Assembly: GCF_026020075.1 (NCBI RefSeq) | Contig: NZ_CP102772.1 | Coordinates: 4,182,501 to 4,246,500 of the forward strand | DNA: 64,000 nt | From: Bosea sp. NBC_00550 | GTDB taxonomy: Bacteria; Pseudomonadota; Alphaproteobacteria; Rhizobiales; Beijerinckiaceae | Direction: 5' to 3' | In this document: positions 37,293-45,140 of the stretch, in pieces | Layout: each line of letters opens with the position of its first letter | Position numbering within the stretch: position 1 is the first letter of the stretch | The notes under the pieces: model-generated | Databases searched by the model: none | Seen by the model: the letters and a program-made list of their open reading frames with translations, nothing else | Told to the model about the DNA's origin: nothing | Made by a program: the position numbers and the translations under genes

Positions 37293-37718
37293 ATGTTCGG
37301 GGGGATCGGATCTTTCATCGCTTCGGAAATCTCCGGCGCGGTGAAGCGCAATGTCATCGTCTACGGCCTGTTCGGCCTGGCGGCGCTGCTGGTGCTTTGC
37401 GCCGGCGGCTACGCGCTCAATGCCCTGCACACGATGCTGATGCTTCGCTACGGGGGGATTGCCGCAAGCCTCTGGATCGCTGGCGGCTTGTTTGCGACGG
37501 CACTCCTCGCCTTCTGCATCGCGCTTTACGTCAAGGGCCGACGCAGGCCGCCTCGTCCGGCCGCGACGGCTGCGCTCGCCGCCGCCCCCCTCGCCGCAAA
37601 GCTGATCGGTTCGCGCATGAGCTGGCGCTTGGCCCTGGCTGGCGGAATCGTCGTCCTTGGCGCAATTCTCGGCCGTCAGATCGTCGCCGGCGGGGCAGAG
37701 GACGACGAAGAGGCTTGA
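37293..37718 (+). CDS. Small membrane protein, holin-like
   Basis: A 141-residue protein with two strong N-terminal membrane helices (VIVYGLFGLAALLVLCAGGY and GGIAASLWIAGGLFATALLAFCIALYV), a basic loop and a third weaker helix before an acidic tail. It is 2 bp downstream of the DUF883 gene and surely co-transcribed from the EcfG promoter at 36826. The pairing of a DUF883-like protein with a small integral membrane protein is common in this order. No biochemical role is known to me. Confidence 0.75.
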   Translation: MFGGIGSFIASEISGAVKRNVIVYGLFGLAALLVLCAGGYALNALHTMLMLRYGGIAASLWIAGGLFATALLAFCIALYVKGRRRPPRPAATAALAAAPLAAKLIGSRMSWRLALAGGIVVLGAILGRQIVAGGAEDDEEA

Positions 37719-37796
37719 TCCGAGGCGCCCATGGCGGTGGACGGGCCGTGTCATTTTACATAGGGATGTCGGCATGCGTCCTTTAACAAGGCTGGC

Positions 37797-39188
37797 ATGT
37801 CCGATCAGGTGAGGCCCCGTAGCCGCTTCTCGCTTCCGGCCCTTCCGGCCTTCAGCACACGGCTCCGCTCGGCAACGACTACGATCATCTCGATCGGTGT
37901 CGTCGCCGTGGCGGTGATCGTGGCTGCGTTGATCAATCAGCAGGCCCGGCGCACGGCGGATCTTGTCTCGCATGCGATCGAGATCCGCGAACGCGCGGAG
38001 CGCTTTCTCGGCCGCCTCCGCGATGCGGAGACGGGTCAGCGTGGATTTCTCCTGACCGGCCAGCCGAGCTATCTCGAGCCTTTCACCGAAGGGCGGGCGA
38101 CGGCTGGCCCCGAACTCGACATCCTGGCTGCGCTTGTCGATGCCGATCCGGCCCAGAAGGCGCAGGTGGCGAAGCTGCGTCAGGATATGGGCATCAAGTT
38201 CGAGGAACTCGATCGCACGATCACGCTGGAGCGGGCCGGACGCCGTGAGGAGGCGATCGCGCTCGTGCGCGATGCCGGCGGCATTGCGGCGATGGACCGG
38301 CTGCGCGACACGGTGCAGGAGATCCAGCAGGCCGAGAACACCCGTCTCCTCTCGCTCTATCGGCGTGAGGAGCGCAGGCGGCTCTGGAGCAGCACGGGCA
38401 TCGTCGTCGCGCTCGCAGGGCTCGCCTTCGCGGCCTGGCAGCAGCTGCGCCGGCGCCAGCGCCGCACCGCCGCGCTGGCGGTCAGCAACGCCGAGCTCGA
38501 ACAGATCGTCGGCGAGCGCACCCGCCAGCTCGAGAGCGAGCGCCTGCGGATCGAGGCGCTGCTGCGCGACGTCAATCACCGCGTCGGCAACAACCTGGCC
38601 ATGGTCTCGGCCCTGCTCAATGTTCAAAGCCGGCAGACACGGCAGCCCGCGGTCAAGGCCGCGCTGGCGCAGGCGCAGTCCCGCATCCAGGCGATTGCGG
38701 CCGGCCAGCGCCGCCTGCGCCTCGACATCGAGACCGACGAGATCGATGCGCGTCCCTATATGGAGGACCTGCTGGCCGAGATCGGCAAGGCTGCGGAAGG
38801 CCGCCCGATCCGGATCGATCTCGACATGGAGTCGATCCGCCTTCCCGGGCGCGATGCGGTGTCCTTCGTCGTCATCGTCAACGAACTGGTGACCAACGCG
38901 ATCAAGCACGCCTTTCCCGACGGCATGTCGGGATGCATCACCATCCGGCTTGCCCAGGATGAGGTGGAAGGCGTGCCGGTCCTGGCCATGACGATCGAGG
39001 ATGACGGCGTCGGTTTCCCGGCCGAAGCTCAGAACAAGGGGCTTGGGCAGACGGTGATCGCGAGCCTGCTGCGCAGCATGCGGGCGAGCATGATGAGCCG
39101 GCCGCTGCATGCTGAAGCAGGAGAACGTCCGGGAACACGGATCAGGGTGATCTTTCCGAAGCGGGAGACCCCGCCAGCCTCGGCCTGA
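37797..39188 (+). CDS. CHASE3 sensor histidine kinase of the HisKA_2 type
   Basis: A 463-residue kinase: N-terminal membrane helix (about 28-48), extracytoplasmic CHASE3 domain (LRDAETGQRGFLLTGQPSYLEPF), a second helix near 195-212, then HisKA_2 with the phospho-acceptor His in DVNHRVGNNL (H261) and an intact ATPase domain (N box VNELVTNAIKHAFP, G1 DDGVGF). It faces a convergent single-domain response regulator 2 bp away. The pair may feed the PhyR stress pathway nearby. Confidence 0.92.
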   Translation: MSDQVRPRSRFSLPALPAFSTRLRSATTTIISIGVVAVAVIVAALINQQARRTADLVSHAIEIRERAERFLGRLRDAETGQRGFLLTGQPSYLEPFTEGRATAGPELDILAALVDADPAQKAQVAKLRQDMGIKFEELDRTITLERAGRREEAIALVRDAGGIAAMDRLRDTVQEIQQAENTRLLSLYRREERRRLWSSTGIVVALAGLAFAAWQQLRRRQRRTAALAVSNAELEQIVGERTRQLESERLRIEALLRDVNHRVGNNLAMVSALLNVQSRQTRQPAVKAALAQAQSRIQAIAAGQRRLRLDIETDEIDARPYMEDLLAEIGKAAEGRPIRIDLDMESIRLPGRDAVSFVVIVNELVTNAIKHAFPDGMSGCITIRLAQDEVEGVPVLAMTIEDDGVGFPAEAQNKGLGQTVIASLLRSMRASMMSRPLHAEAGERPGTRIRVIFPKRETPPASA

Positions 39189-39190
39189 CG

Positions 39191-39571
39191 CTAACCCTGA
39201 ACGGTCTCGTCGGGAGCGGGCTCTATCGCGCTCACGACGAAAGCTGCGACTTCCCGGATCGAGAAGGGCTTGCGCAGGAAGCGGGCATTCCGCAGCGGCG
39301 CCGGCACCTCATGCGGAGCGGAACCCGACACGAACGCGAACGGCGTTCCGGTCTGCTGGAGCGCGCTCGCGACCTCGAAGGTCTTCCCCCCGACGACATC
39401 GATGTCGAGCAGGGCACAGGAAAGCTGGCGAGACGCGGCACGTCTCGCCTCTGCGACGGATTCGACCACGATCAGCTCGGCATCGGCGCCGAGCTGTTCT
39501 GCGACGGCACTTTCGATGTCCATCGCGATGAACGGGTCATCTTCGACGATCAGAACGCGGATATCAGCCAT
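39191..39571 (-). CDS. Single-domain response regulator
   Basis: A 126-residue receiver domain with the acidic pair in IVEDDPF (E10-D12), the phospho-acceptor Asp in LLDIDVVGG (D56) and the conserved Lys in FLRKPFS. There is no output domain, so it likely acts in a phosphorelay. PFAFVSG recalls the FAT-GUY-type receivers that tune the alphaproteobacterial stress response. An exact EcfG promoter lies upstream. An alternative start is 15 bp earlier (39586). Confidence 0.9.
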   Translation of the reverse strand: MADIRVLIVEDDPFIAMDIESAVAEQLGADAELIVVESVAEARRAASRQLSCALLDIDVVGGKTFEVASALQQTGTPFAFVSGSAPHEVPAPLRNARFLRKPFSIREVAAFVVSAIEPAPDETVQG

Positions 39572-39612
39572 TGACCGGCTTCTCACTCACTGCAATCCCA
39601 GCACGGCTCGAT

Positions 39613-39637
39613 AACGTCATAGGATTGGCGATGTTCC
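39613..39637 (-). promoter_or_regulatory. EcfG-type promoter, GGAAC-N16-CGTT
   Basis: On the minus strand, -35 GGAAC at 39637-39633 and -10 CGTT at 39616-39613 with 16-bp spacing, about 42 bp before the response-regulator start. A TCGATT/AATCGA inverted repeat (39667-39681) lies just upstream. Confidence 0.75.
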
Positions 39638-39735
39638 TGCTCTCGCTCAGTAAGGCCCGAAAAGCCTCGATTTTGAATCGAATTTGCCAAGTCAGGGTTA
39701 GCAAAACGTAATCTTGGGTCTTTTTTGCCTTCAGC

Positions 39736-40227
39736 TTAGCGCCGCCGGCCGGGAGCGACGAGCGTCAGCTCGAAGCTGGTGACGCCGACAGCGACATTGA
39801 TGCCGCGATTGCCCTGGAAAGGCAGCGGCTGCAGGGTCACCGCGTTGTTGTCGCCGCCCACGAGGGTGTTGCCTCCCGCTCCGGGCGTTGCGCCTGTCGC
39901 CTTGTACTGGCCCGCGAGCGCTCCCAGCGGCGCACGCGCATAGGGGCCGTAGACGCGCCAGGCCAGCGCGGCGCTGCGGACGGAGGCGAGGTCGAGCCCG
40001 AAGCTCCGAACGATGCCGGTATAGTGCTGCAGGGGTCCGCGACGGGGGCGGAAACGGCACTCCATCGGCTTCTGCGCCGTCACGACCGGCGCCAGGCCGC
40101 CGCTGACTGTGCAGGACAGCCGGCCTGTCGGCGGTTCGCTCGACTGGGCCAGCGCAGGGGTGGACATGCTTGCCAGGCCAGCGAGGGCGGCAAGGGCAAG
40201 GAGGAGACGGGGTTGCCCAAAAGTCAT
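39736..40227 (-). CDS. DUF992 secreted protein
   Basis: A 163-residue exported protein. The signal peptide ends near ALAQ (about residue 28). The mature part matches DUF992: GRLSCTVSGG, CRFRPRRGPLQHYTGIVRSFGLDL, ALAGQYKATGATPGAGGNTLVGG and NRGINVAVGVTSFELTL. Function is unknown, and the family is restricted largely to alphaproteobacteria. Transcription is predicted from the EcfG promoter at 40258-40282. Confidence 0.88.
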   Translation of the reverse strand: MTFGQPRLLLALAALAGLASMSTPALAQSSEPPTGRLSCTVSGGLAPVVTAQKPMECRFRPRRGPLQHYTGIVRSFGLDLASVRSAALAWRVYGPYARAPLGALAGQYKATGATPGAGGNTLVGGDNNAVTLQPLPFQGNRGINVAVGVTSFELTLVAPGRRR

Positions 40228-40257
40228 CGCGTAGGCTCCTGGCGAGGTGACGGACGG

Positions 40258-40282
40258 AACGCCTCAAGAATCCCACAGTTCC
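40258..40282 (-). promoter_or_regulatory. EcfG-type promoter, GGAAC-N16-CGTT (left member of a divergent pair)
   Basis: Minus strand, -35 at 40282-40278 and -10 at 40261-40258, 16-bp spacing, 31 bp before the DUF992 start. Its -35 lies only 8 bp from the -35 of the rightward EcfG promoter at 40291. Confidence 0.78.
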
Positions 40283-40290
40283 GGCTTAGA

Positions 40291-40315
40291 GGAACCAAAG
40301 GAAGCTTGTTGCGTT
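40291..40315 (+). promoter_or_regulatory. EcfG-type promoter, GGAAC-N16-CGTT (right member of a divergent pair)
   Basis: Plus strand, -35 at 40291-40295 and -10 at 40312-40315, 16-bp spacing, about 28 bp before the 77-codon gene at 40344. Back to back with the DUF992 promoter. Confidence 0.78.
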
Positions 40316-40343
40316 GGCGCTTCATCTTGGCATGGGAACGTCG

Positions 40344-40577
40344 ATGTCCGTGAGTCGCCCGCTGGGAGAAATCCCAATAATTCACGATCCGGCTCCGGAC
40401 CCGGCCCTGCCGCCGTTCTGGGAGCTCGAGGATTTGATCGCGACCGGGCTCGATTGCGATGCGGCGCTGGCGGTGATGGCGGCGCGGCGCGCCGGCCCGA
40501 GACTCGTCGATGTCGACGACGCCGATGATTCCCCGGAGCGGCAATCGTTCCTCATGCGGTTCGACATCTCGGAATAG
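40344..40577 (+). CDS. Small acidic protein of unknown function under EcfG control
   Basis: A 77-residue protein, acidic overall, with a proline-rich start (IIHDPAPDPALPPFW), a helical middle (LEDLIATGLDCDAALAVMAARRAG) and an acidic C terminus ending MRFDISE. I know no family. I chose ATG 40344 because the predicted EcfG transcription start is near 40322, and GGGAA sits about 7 bp before it. An ATG at 40332 is possible. The dedicated promoter is the best evidence that it is real. Confidence 0.65.
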   Translation: MSVSRPLGEIPIIHDPAPDPALPPFWELEDLIATGLDCDAALAVMAARRAGPRLVDVDDADDSPERQSFLMRFDISE

Positions 40578-40584
40578 GCTCCGT

Positions 40585-41385
40585 TCACTGGCAGAAGCGT
40601 GATGCGCGCGAGCGCCGCGCCTGGATGTCGACATGAAGGTGATTGGCGTGTGCGGCGTCTGAGCCGGGTCCCAGCGCCGTCATGAAGGCTCCGCAAGCCG
40701 ATTGACGCACTCCATCGAGGAAGCGGTTCTGCGCAAGTCCCGAAGGCTTCTCGACCGAGATCACTTCCGATTTGCCGCCTTCCGCCAGCTTGAAGGCGAA
40801 GATGTCCAGAGCCTGACCCGTTGCGTGTTCGCTGATCGGGCCGGCCGAAGCGCGGTTGCGCCTTCGGCATTCCTGCCCTCCGCCGACACGCAGCCCCGTC
40901 AATCCCATAGCGAAATGTCCCTGCGCAAGCGGCTGAACGCTGGTGTCGAGCCAATCGGCAACGGCTGATGCCATCGCGCAGCTGACGAGCGGCGCCGGAT
41001 CGAACGTGACCGTGAGCGCTGCCTTGCTCCCGCGGAGGGCGAGGGCGTGGAGGCGAACCGGCTCTTCGACGCGACAGGCCGCGTCGGCTTGCGCAAGCTC
41101 CGATACGGCCGGCTCGATCCGGTTGCCGGGAATGGCCGCCAGTCGGGACAGGCATGTCGATGCGCTCGACGGCGTTGGCTCGGCCGGCGCCGGCTGCGGC
41201 GGCTTGACCACGTTCCGCTCGACGGGTGCACGCGGCAGAAGCTCCGCAGGGCGCGGCGGGGGCAGGGGGCTGGCGGAAGCGGAAGGAGCGGGTTTTGCCT
41301 GCGCCGACGCGACACACGGACAGACCAAGACGGCCATCGCGATCAATGCGGCTTGGACGTGGCCGGAGTGTATCGCAGAACTCAA
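40585..41385 (-). CDS. Extensin-like C-terminal domain protein
   Basis: A 266-residue exported protein. From a TTG at 41385 it has a clean signal peptide (…AALIAMAVLVCPCVASAQA), a Pro-rich linker and an extensin-like C-terminal/M15-like domain with SEHATGQALDIFAF and HANHLHVDIQ, the likely metal ligands. Such proteins are thought to act in the cell wall. The TTG overlaps the stop of the preceding small gene (TTGA). Longer in-frame starts up to 41631 exist but would bury the signal peptide. Confidence 0.82.
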   Translation of the reverse strand: MSSAIHSGHVQAALIAMAVLVCPCVASAQAKPAPSASASPLPPPRPAELLPRAPVERNVVKPPQPAPAEPTPSSASTCLSRLAAIPGNRIEPAVSELAQADAACRVEEPVRLHALALRGSKAALTVTFDPAPLVSCAMASAVADWLDTSVQPLAQGHFAMGLTGLRVGGGQECRRRNRASAGPISEHATGQALDIFAFKLAEGGKSEVISVEKPSGLAQNRFLDGVRQSACGAFMTALGPGSDAAHANHLHVDIQARRSRASRFCQ

Positions 41386-41546
41386 CCGTCGAGAGCCGCG
41401 GCGCCGGCGACGGCTAGGCTCGTCAAGGCTGCAAGTGCCAGCGACAATACCTCCCCGCTCAGCGCTCCAGGCGCCACCGCTCCCGAAAACAACGCTGTCG
41501 CGATCGAACTCGCCGCGATTGCTGCTGACAAGCAGGTCATCGCCAT
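41382..41546 (-). CDS. Small hydrophobic protein coupled to the extensin-like gene
   Basis: A 54-residue, almost wholly hydrophobic Ala/Leu/Ser protein (MAMTCLSAAIAA… ending AAALDG) in a different frame from the extensin-like gene. GGGAGG stands 9 bp before its ATG, the best ribosome site in this stretch. An exact EcfG promoter starts transcription about 40 nt upstream. Its TGA overlaps the TTG of the extensin-like gene. It is probably a single-span membrane peptide or a coupling leader. Confidence 0.62.
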   Translation of the reverse strand: MAMTCLSAAIAASSIATALFSGAVAPGALSGEVLSLALAALTSLAVAGAAALDG

Positions 41547-41592
41547 AGCCCACGCCCTCCCGAACCGGATACCAAACCGACATCGTGACGCG

Positions 41593-41617
41593 AACGCTCG
41601 ATTGCGGAGCTTGTTCC
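41593..41617 (-). promoter_or_regulatory. EcfG-type promoter, GGAAC-N16-CGTT
   Basis: Minus strand, -35 at 41617-41613 and -10 at 41596-41593, 16-bp spacing, serving the small hydrophobic gene and the extensin-like gene. It starts 13 bp after the T-run of the phyR terminator. Confidence 0.78.
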
Positions 41618-41629
41618 GGAGGCCGCGAC

Positions 41630-41655
41630 AAAAAAACCCGCAGCCGCGCCGCGGG
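41630..41655 (-). terminator. Rho-independent terminator of phyR
   Basis: On the minus strand, CCCGC/GCGGG (41655-41651 with 41641-41637) and further GC pairing form a hairpin followed directly by seven T. It lies 25 bp after the phyR stop. Confidence 0.78.
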
Positions 41656-41679
41656 CTTCGACGATGGGAAAACGCCGGT

Positions 41680-42474
41680 TCAGGCGGCCTTGCGGCCCGC
41701 GCGCCGGTCGAAGAACAGCGCCTGGCTGATCGCCGCCTTCACCGCTTCCGGTTGGAAAGGCTTGGTGATGAGGAAGGCGGGCTCGGGCCGGTCGCCGGTG
41801 AGCAAACGCTCGGGATAGGCCGTGATGAAGATCACCGGCACATCGATCGACGACAGGATTTCGTTCACGGCATCGAGACCCGAGCTGCCATCGGCGAGCT
41901 GGATATCGGCCAGAACGAGCCCCGGCCGCTTCTTGGCGACGAGGGCGATGGCTTCGCGCTGGGTGCGGGCGACGCCGGTGACGGTATGGCCGAGCTCCTC
42001 GACCATCGTCTCGATGTCGAGCGCGATGATCGGCTCGTCCTCGATGATGAGCACGTCGGTCGCAACCTGCTCCGCGATCTCCTGGCCGGCGGTCTGGACC
42101 AGCGTGGCGGCATCGCCCGGGTTGATGCCCATGATCGTCGCGACCTCCTCGATGGAAAAGCCCTCCACGGTCCGCAGCAGGAAGGCCTGCCGTGGTCGCG
42201 GCGTCAGCGCTTCGAGATTGCGTTCGGCCGGAGCCCGCGTGAGTTCGACGATCGGCTCGCGCATATCGACGCTGGCCGAGGACCAGAGCTTCAGGAAGGC
42301 TTGATAGAGGCCGATTCGCGGGTCGATCCCGCGGGGAAAGCCGGAAGGATCAGCCACCAGCGCTTCCAGCATCGCTACGACATAGGCGTCGCCGCTGGTT
42401 TGCGTGCCGGTGAGCGCGCGGGCAAACCGGCGCAGGTAAGGAAGATGAGGCGCAATTTCTTTGGCGATCGACAT
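41680..42474 (-). CDS. phyR: Anti-anti-sigma response regulator PhyR
   Basis: A 264-residue general-stress switch. Residues ~1-120 form an ECF-sigma-like domain (LPYLRRFARALTG, LTPRPRQAFLLRTVEGFSIEEVATIMG). Residues ~135-255 form a receiver with acidic IIEDEPIIA, phospho-acceptor Asp in VLADIQLAD (D190) and Lys in LITKPFQ. Once phosphorylated, the sigma-like domain sequesters NepR and frees EcfG. It is divergent from nepR-ecfG, the canonical arrangement, with AAGGG before its ATG. Confidence 0.98.
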   Translation of the reverse strand: MSIAKEIAPHLPYLRRFARALTGTQTSGDAYVVAMLEALVADPSGFPRGIDPRIGLYQAFLKLWSSASVDMREPIVELTRAPAERNLEALTPRPRQAFLLRTVEGFSIEEVATIMGINPGDAATLVQTAGQEIAEQVATDVLIIEDEPIIALDIETMVEELGHTVTGVARTQREAIALVAKKRPGLVLADIQLADGSSGLDAVNEILSSIDVPVIFITAYPERLLTGDRPEPAFLITKPFQPEAVKAAISQALFFDRRAGRKAA

Positions 42475-42551
42475 GAACGCATCCCTTTTATCGTGCCGAA
42501 ATAATGGCTTAGGATGGGCCGCTGACAAGGAATTTATTTTTTGTCGGATGC

Positions 42552-42576
42552 GGAACTTTTTGGAATCTAGGCTGTT
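42552..42576 (+). promoter_or_regulatory. Near-consensus EcfG promoter before nepR-ecfG, GGAAC-N16-TGTT
   Basis: An exact -35 (42552-42556) with a one-base -10 deviation (TGTT for CGTT, 42573-42576) at 16-bp spacing, in the 212-bp phyR/nepR gap. Autoregulation of nepR-ecfG by EcfG is usual in this pathway. No clear promoter for phyR was found in the gap. Confidence 0.5.
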
Positions 42577-42686
42577 ATTACGGCGCATTGGTGTCGCCAC
42601 CGCCACTGGGCTTTGGTTTCGCCGACGAAGAAACGGAATGCGGGACTTGCTGGAAAAGCAGGCTCGGTAGTGGCGCGAGGGCTGAT

Positions 42687-42911
42687 ATGAGCAATCTGGA
42701 TGCAGCGATGTCCGAACCCGACGGAGGCGATAGTGACGACTTCGAACTGGTTCTGGACCCGAAGGTGCAGGAATCCATCGGTCGCTCGCTGAAGGCCCAT
42801 TACGACGACATCGTGAACGCGCCCGTGCCGGACAAGTTCCTCGTCCTGCTGGCGCAGCTTGAAGCCACCGAACAGCGCGCAGCCGGAGCGTCGTCCGATG
42901 AGCGCAAGTGA
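42687..42911 (+). CDS. nepR: Anti-sigma factor NepR
   Basis: A 74-residue anti-sigma factor that holds EcfG inactive and is titrated by phosphorylated PhyR. The diagnostic core is IGRSLKAHYDDIVNAPVPDKFLVLLAQLE, with short disordered ends. The start at 42687 follows GCGAGGGC. Its last 14 bp overlap the ecfG start, coupling anti-sigma and sigma synthesis. Confidence 0.95.
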   Translation: MSNLDAAMSEPDGGDSDDFELVLDPKVQESIGRSLKAHYDDIVNAPVPDKFLVLLAQLEATEQRAAGASSDERK

Positions 42912-43485
42912 CGCCAGGACCGCTGCCCAAGCCAACGAGTTCAAGGATGGCTTGATCCGCGAAATCCCCAATCTGCGTGCCTTCGCGGCTTCCCTGTCTG
43001 GCTCGATGCAGCTGGCGGACGATCTGGTGCAGGATACGCTGCTCAAGGCCTGGGGCAATTCCGACAAGTTCGAACCGGGCACGAGCTTGCGCGCCTGGCT
43101 GTTCACGATCCTGCGCAATACCTATTACTCCCTCTACCGCAAGCGCGGCCGCGAGGTGCAGGACAGCGAGGGCACCTATGCCGAGCGCATGGCGACCCAT
43201 GGCAACCAAGAGAGCCATCTCGACCTCGCCGATTTCCGCAAGGCGCTGGCGAAGCTCCCCGAGGAGCAGCGGGAAGTCCTGATCATGGTCGGTGCGACCG
43301 GCCTGTCCTACGAAGAGGCTGCCGACATCTGCGGCGTGGCCATCGGCACCATCAAGAGCCGGGTCAATCGCGCGCGGACCAAGCTCGCCGAACTGCTCTC
43401 GATCGGCGGGGTCGACGATCTCGGGCCGGACCGCACCAGTGCGGCAGCGATGCAAAGGGTCGGTTCCGAACCTGTTGGTTCCTGA
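42898..43485 (+). CDS. ecfG: General stress response ECF sigma factor EcfG
   Basis: A 195-residue ECF sigma of the EcfG group: region 2 (LAAF/FAASLSGSMQLADDLVQDTLLKAWGN) and region 4 (LAKLPEEQREVLIMVGATGLSYEEAADICGVAIGTIKSRVNRARTKLAELL). It directs transcription from GGAAC-N16/17-CGTT promoters, of which nine exact copies lie within 11 kb around it. It overlaps nepR by 14 bp and the downstream kinase by 1 bp (TGATG). Confidence 0.97.
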   Translation: MSASDARTAAQANEFKDGLIREIPNLRAFAASLSGSMQLADDLVQDTLLKAWGNSDKFEPGTSLRAWLFTILRNTYYSLYRKRGREVQDSEGTYAERMATHGNQESHLDLADFRKALAKLPEEQREVLIMVGATGLSYEEAADICGVAIGTIKSRVNRARTKLAELLSIGGVDDLGPDRTSAAAMQRVGSEPVGS

Positions 43486-45137
43486 TGCGTCTGGCGAAAA
43501 TCAGCACCGTTCGCGGGCGCCTTCTGGCCCTGTTGATCGCCATTGCGGTGCCGGTCGGATGTGCCTCCGCATTCGCAGCCTATGCAACCTACCGGGCCGC
43601 TATAGCGACGATCGAAACCGCACAGGCCCGGGCCGTCGATGACTTCGCGGTGCGGACACGGGTCTGGTATCGCGGCGCTTCACGGGCTTTGCTCGCCTTC
43701 GGCACGGTGGCGATCGATGCGCGCCTCGACGGCGCTGTTTGCGAAGAGGCCGCGCTGGGGGCGTTGAAACGGGCGAGCGGCTTCCGTGCGTTCTTCCTGC
43801 GCAGCGCCGACGGACGCGTTTGCGCGGGCTCTCTCGACGCAGATCTATCAAGCGAGATGATGAGCAACGTCGCCCGGCAACTTGCCGGGCTTTCTTCTGT
43901 CGCGACCTGGAACGGAGCCGATCTCGGCAGGCTTCGCTACGATCAGGTCACGCTCGCAGGTCGTCGTTACCTCGCCGTTCTGATGGCGGACGAACAGGCC
44001 TCGGGCGGGGGGCTGCAGGAGGCCCTTCTCCTGACGACTCCGGATCTGCTGGAGAACGTGTTCGACCTCGGCGATGGCGGCCGGGATATGAATGTCGCCT
44101 TGATCGGCCGTGGTGGCGCTGTTGTGGCCAGCCGCGGCGAGGATGCCGACATGTCATGGCTGCCGCAGCAGGATCGCCTCCCGACCGGGCGCGAGCGCTG
44201 GACGGCACCAAGCCGGTCAGGTCCAGGCCGCATTTATACGGCCCGGATGGTCGCCGAGCCGGACTTCTACGTCATAGCCAGCTTCGACGACGGACCTGCC
44301 AAAGCCGCGCGCGTGCAGTTCATGGTGCTTCTGCTGGCGCCGCTCATCACGCTTGGCTTGCTCTGCCTCGTCTATCTGCGGGCGATCGACAAGCACTGCG
44401 TTCGCTGGCTGCGCGGCATCGAGGCGGCCGCGCGGGCCCGTGCTTCCCTGGGGCGGACGAGAGCGGCGATCGCCGACGACATGCCGAGCGACATCCGCAG
44501 TGTGGCGGAAGCCTTCAACGCGATGGTCGACGAGCAGGAGGTGCGTCAGCGCCGGCTCCAGACCGCGCTCGACGACAACCGCTTTCTGGTGCGCGAGCTG
44601 CATCATCGGGTGAAGAACAGCCTGCAGGTCGTCCAGAGCTATATCGGCCTGAGCAAGCGCGATTATCGCAACGAGGCCCGGCTGGCGCTCGCCGATGCCG
44701 AGTGCCGTGTCCATGTGCTCTCTGCCGCCTATCGCTTCACCCTGGCCGACGGTGAGATGCAGCCGGTCCGCGTCGACCTGTTCCTCGACGATGTCGTCAC
44801 GATGATCTCGAACCTGATCCGCAGCCGCGACCAGTGGGTCACGAGCCGGATCGATACCACGGCGACACTCTCGGTCGACCGCATCATCCCATTGGGGTTC
44901 CTGGTGGCGGATGTCGCTTCGCGGGCGCTGCGCAGCACGCCCGAAGTGCGGATCACGGTCAGCGTCGTCGATATCGATGAAGCCACGATCGAAGTCGGGC
45001 TCGACGCCGACCGCGAGATCAGCCATGGCGCCCCGCCGCGCATCTTCGCCGGCCTGATCGCCCAGATCGAGGCCGTTCAGACGGCCGATCCCCAGAGCCA
45101 TTCGCTTGGCCGCTGGCGCGTCAGGCACGCCGTCTGA
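43485..45137 (+). CDS. HisKA_2-type sensor kinase with degenerate ATPase domain
   Basis: 550 residues: two membrane helices (about 11-35 and 280-300) around an extracytoplasmic sensor, a HAMP-like segment, then a HisKA_2 dimerisation box with LVRELHHRVKNSLQVVQSYIGL (H374). The C-terminal region aligns with the ATPase fold but lacks key residues. The N box reads LGFLVADVASRALRS instead of NELVTNALKH, and no DxGxG loop follows. It may be a pseudokinase or phosphatase controlling PhyR. Its TGATG junction with ecfG implies a dedicated role. Confidence 0.88.
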   Translation: MRLAKISTVRGRLLALLIAIAVPVGCASAFAAYATYRAAIATIETAQARAVDDFAVRTRVWYRGASRALLAFGTVAIDARLDGAVCEEAALGALKRASGFRAFFLRSADGRVCAGSLDADLSSEMMSNVARQLAGLSSVATWNGADLGRLRYDQVTLAGRRYLAVLMADEQASGGGLQEALLLTTPDLLENVFDLGDGGRDMNVALIGRGGAVVASRGEDADMSWLPQQDRLPTGRERWTAPSRSGPGRIYTARMVAEPDFYVIASFDDGPAKAARVQFMVLLLAPLITLGLLCLVYLRAIDKHCVRWLRGIEAAARARASLGRTRAAIADDMPSDIRSVAEAFNAMVDEQEVRQRRLQTALDDNRFLVRELHHRVKNSLQVVQSYIGLSKRDYRNEARLALADAECRVHVLSAAYRFTLADGEMQPVRVDLFLDDVVTMISNLIRSRDQWVTSRIDTTATLSVDRIIPLGFLVADVASRALRSTPEVRITVSVVDIDEATIEVGLDADREISHGAPPRIFAGLIAQIEAVQTADPQSHSLGRWRVRHAV

Positions 45138-45140
45138 GCT

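Noticed and set aside
40585-41631. Extensin-like gene starting at 41631 or 41583
   Set aside because: Those starts would place the signal peptide about 70-80 residues inside, and the longer one begins upstream of the predicted EcfG transcription start. The TTG at 41385 fits both the signal peptide and the overlap with the small gene.
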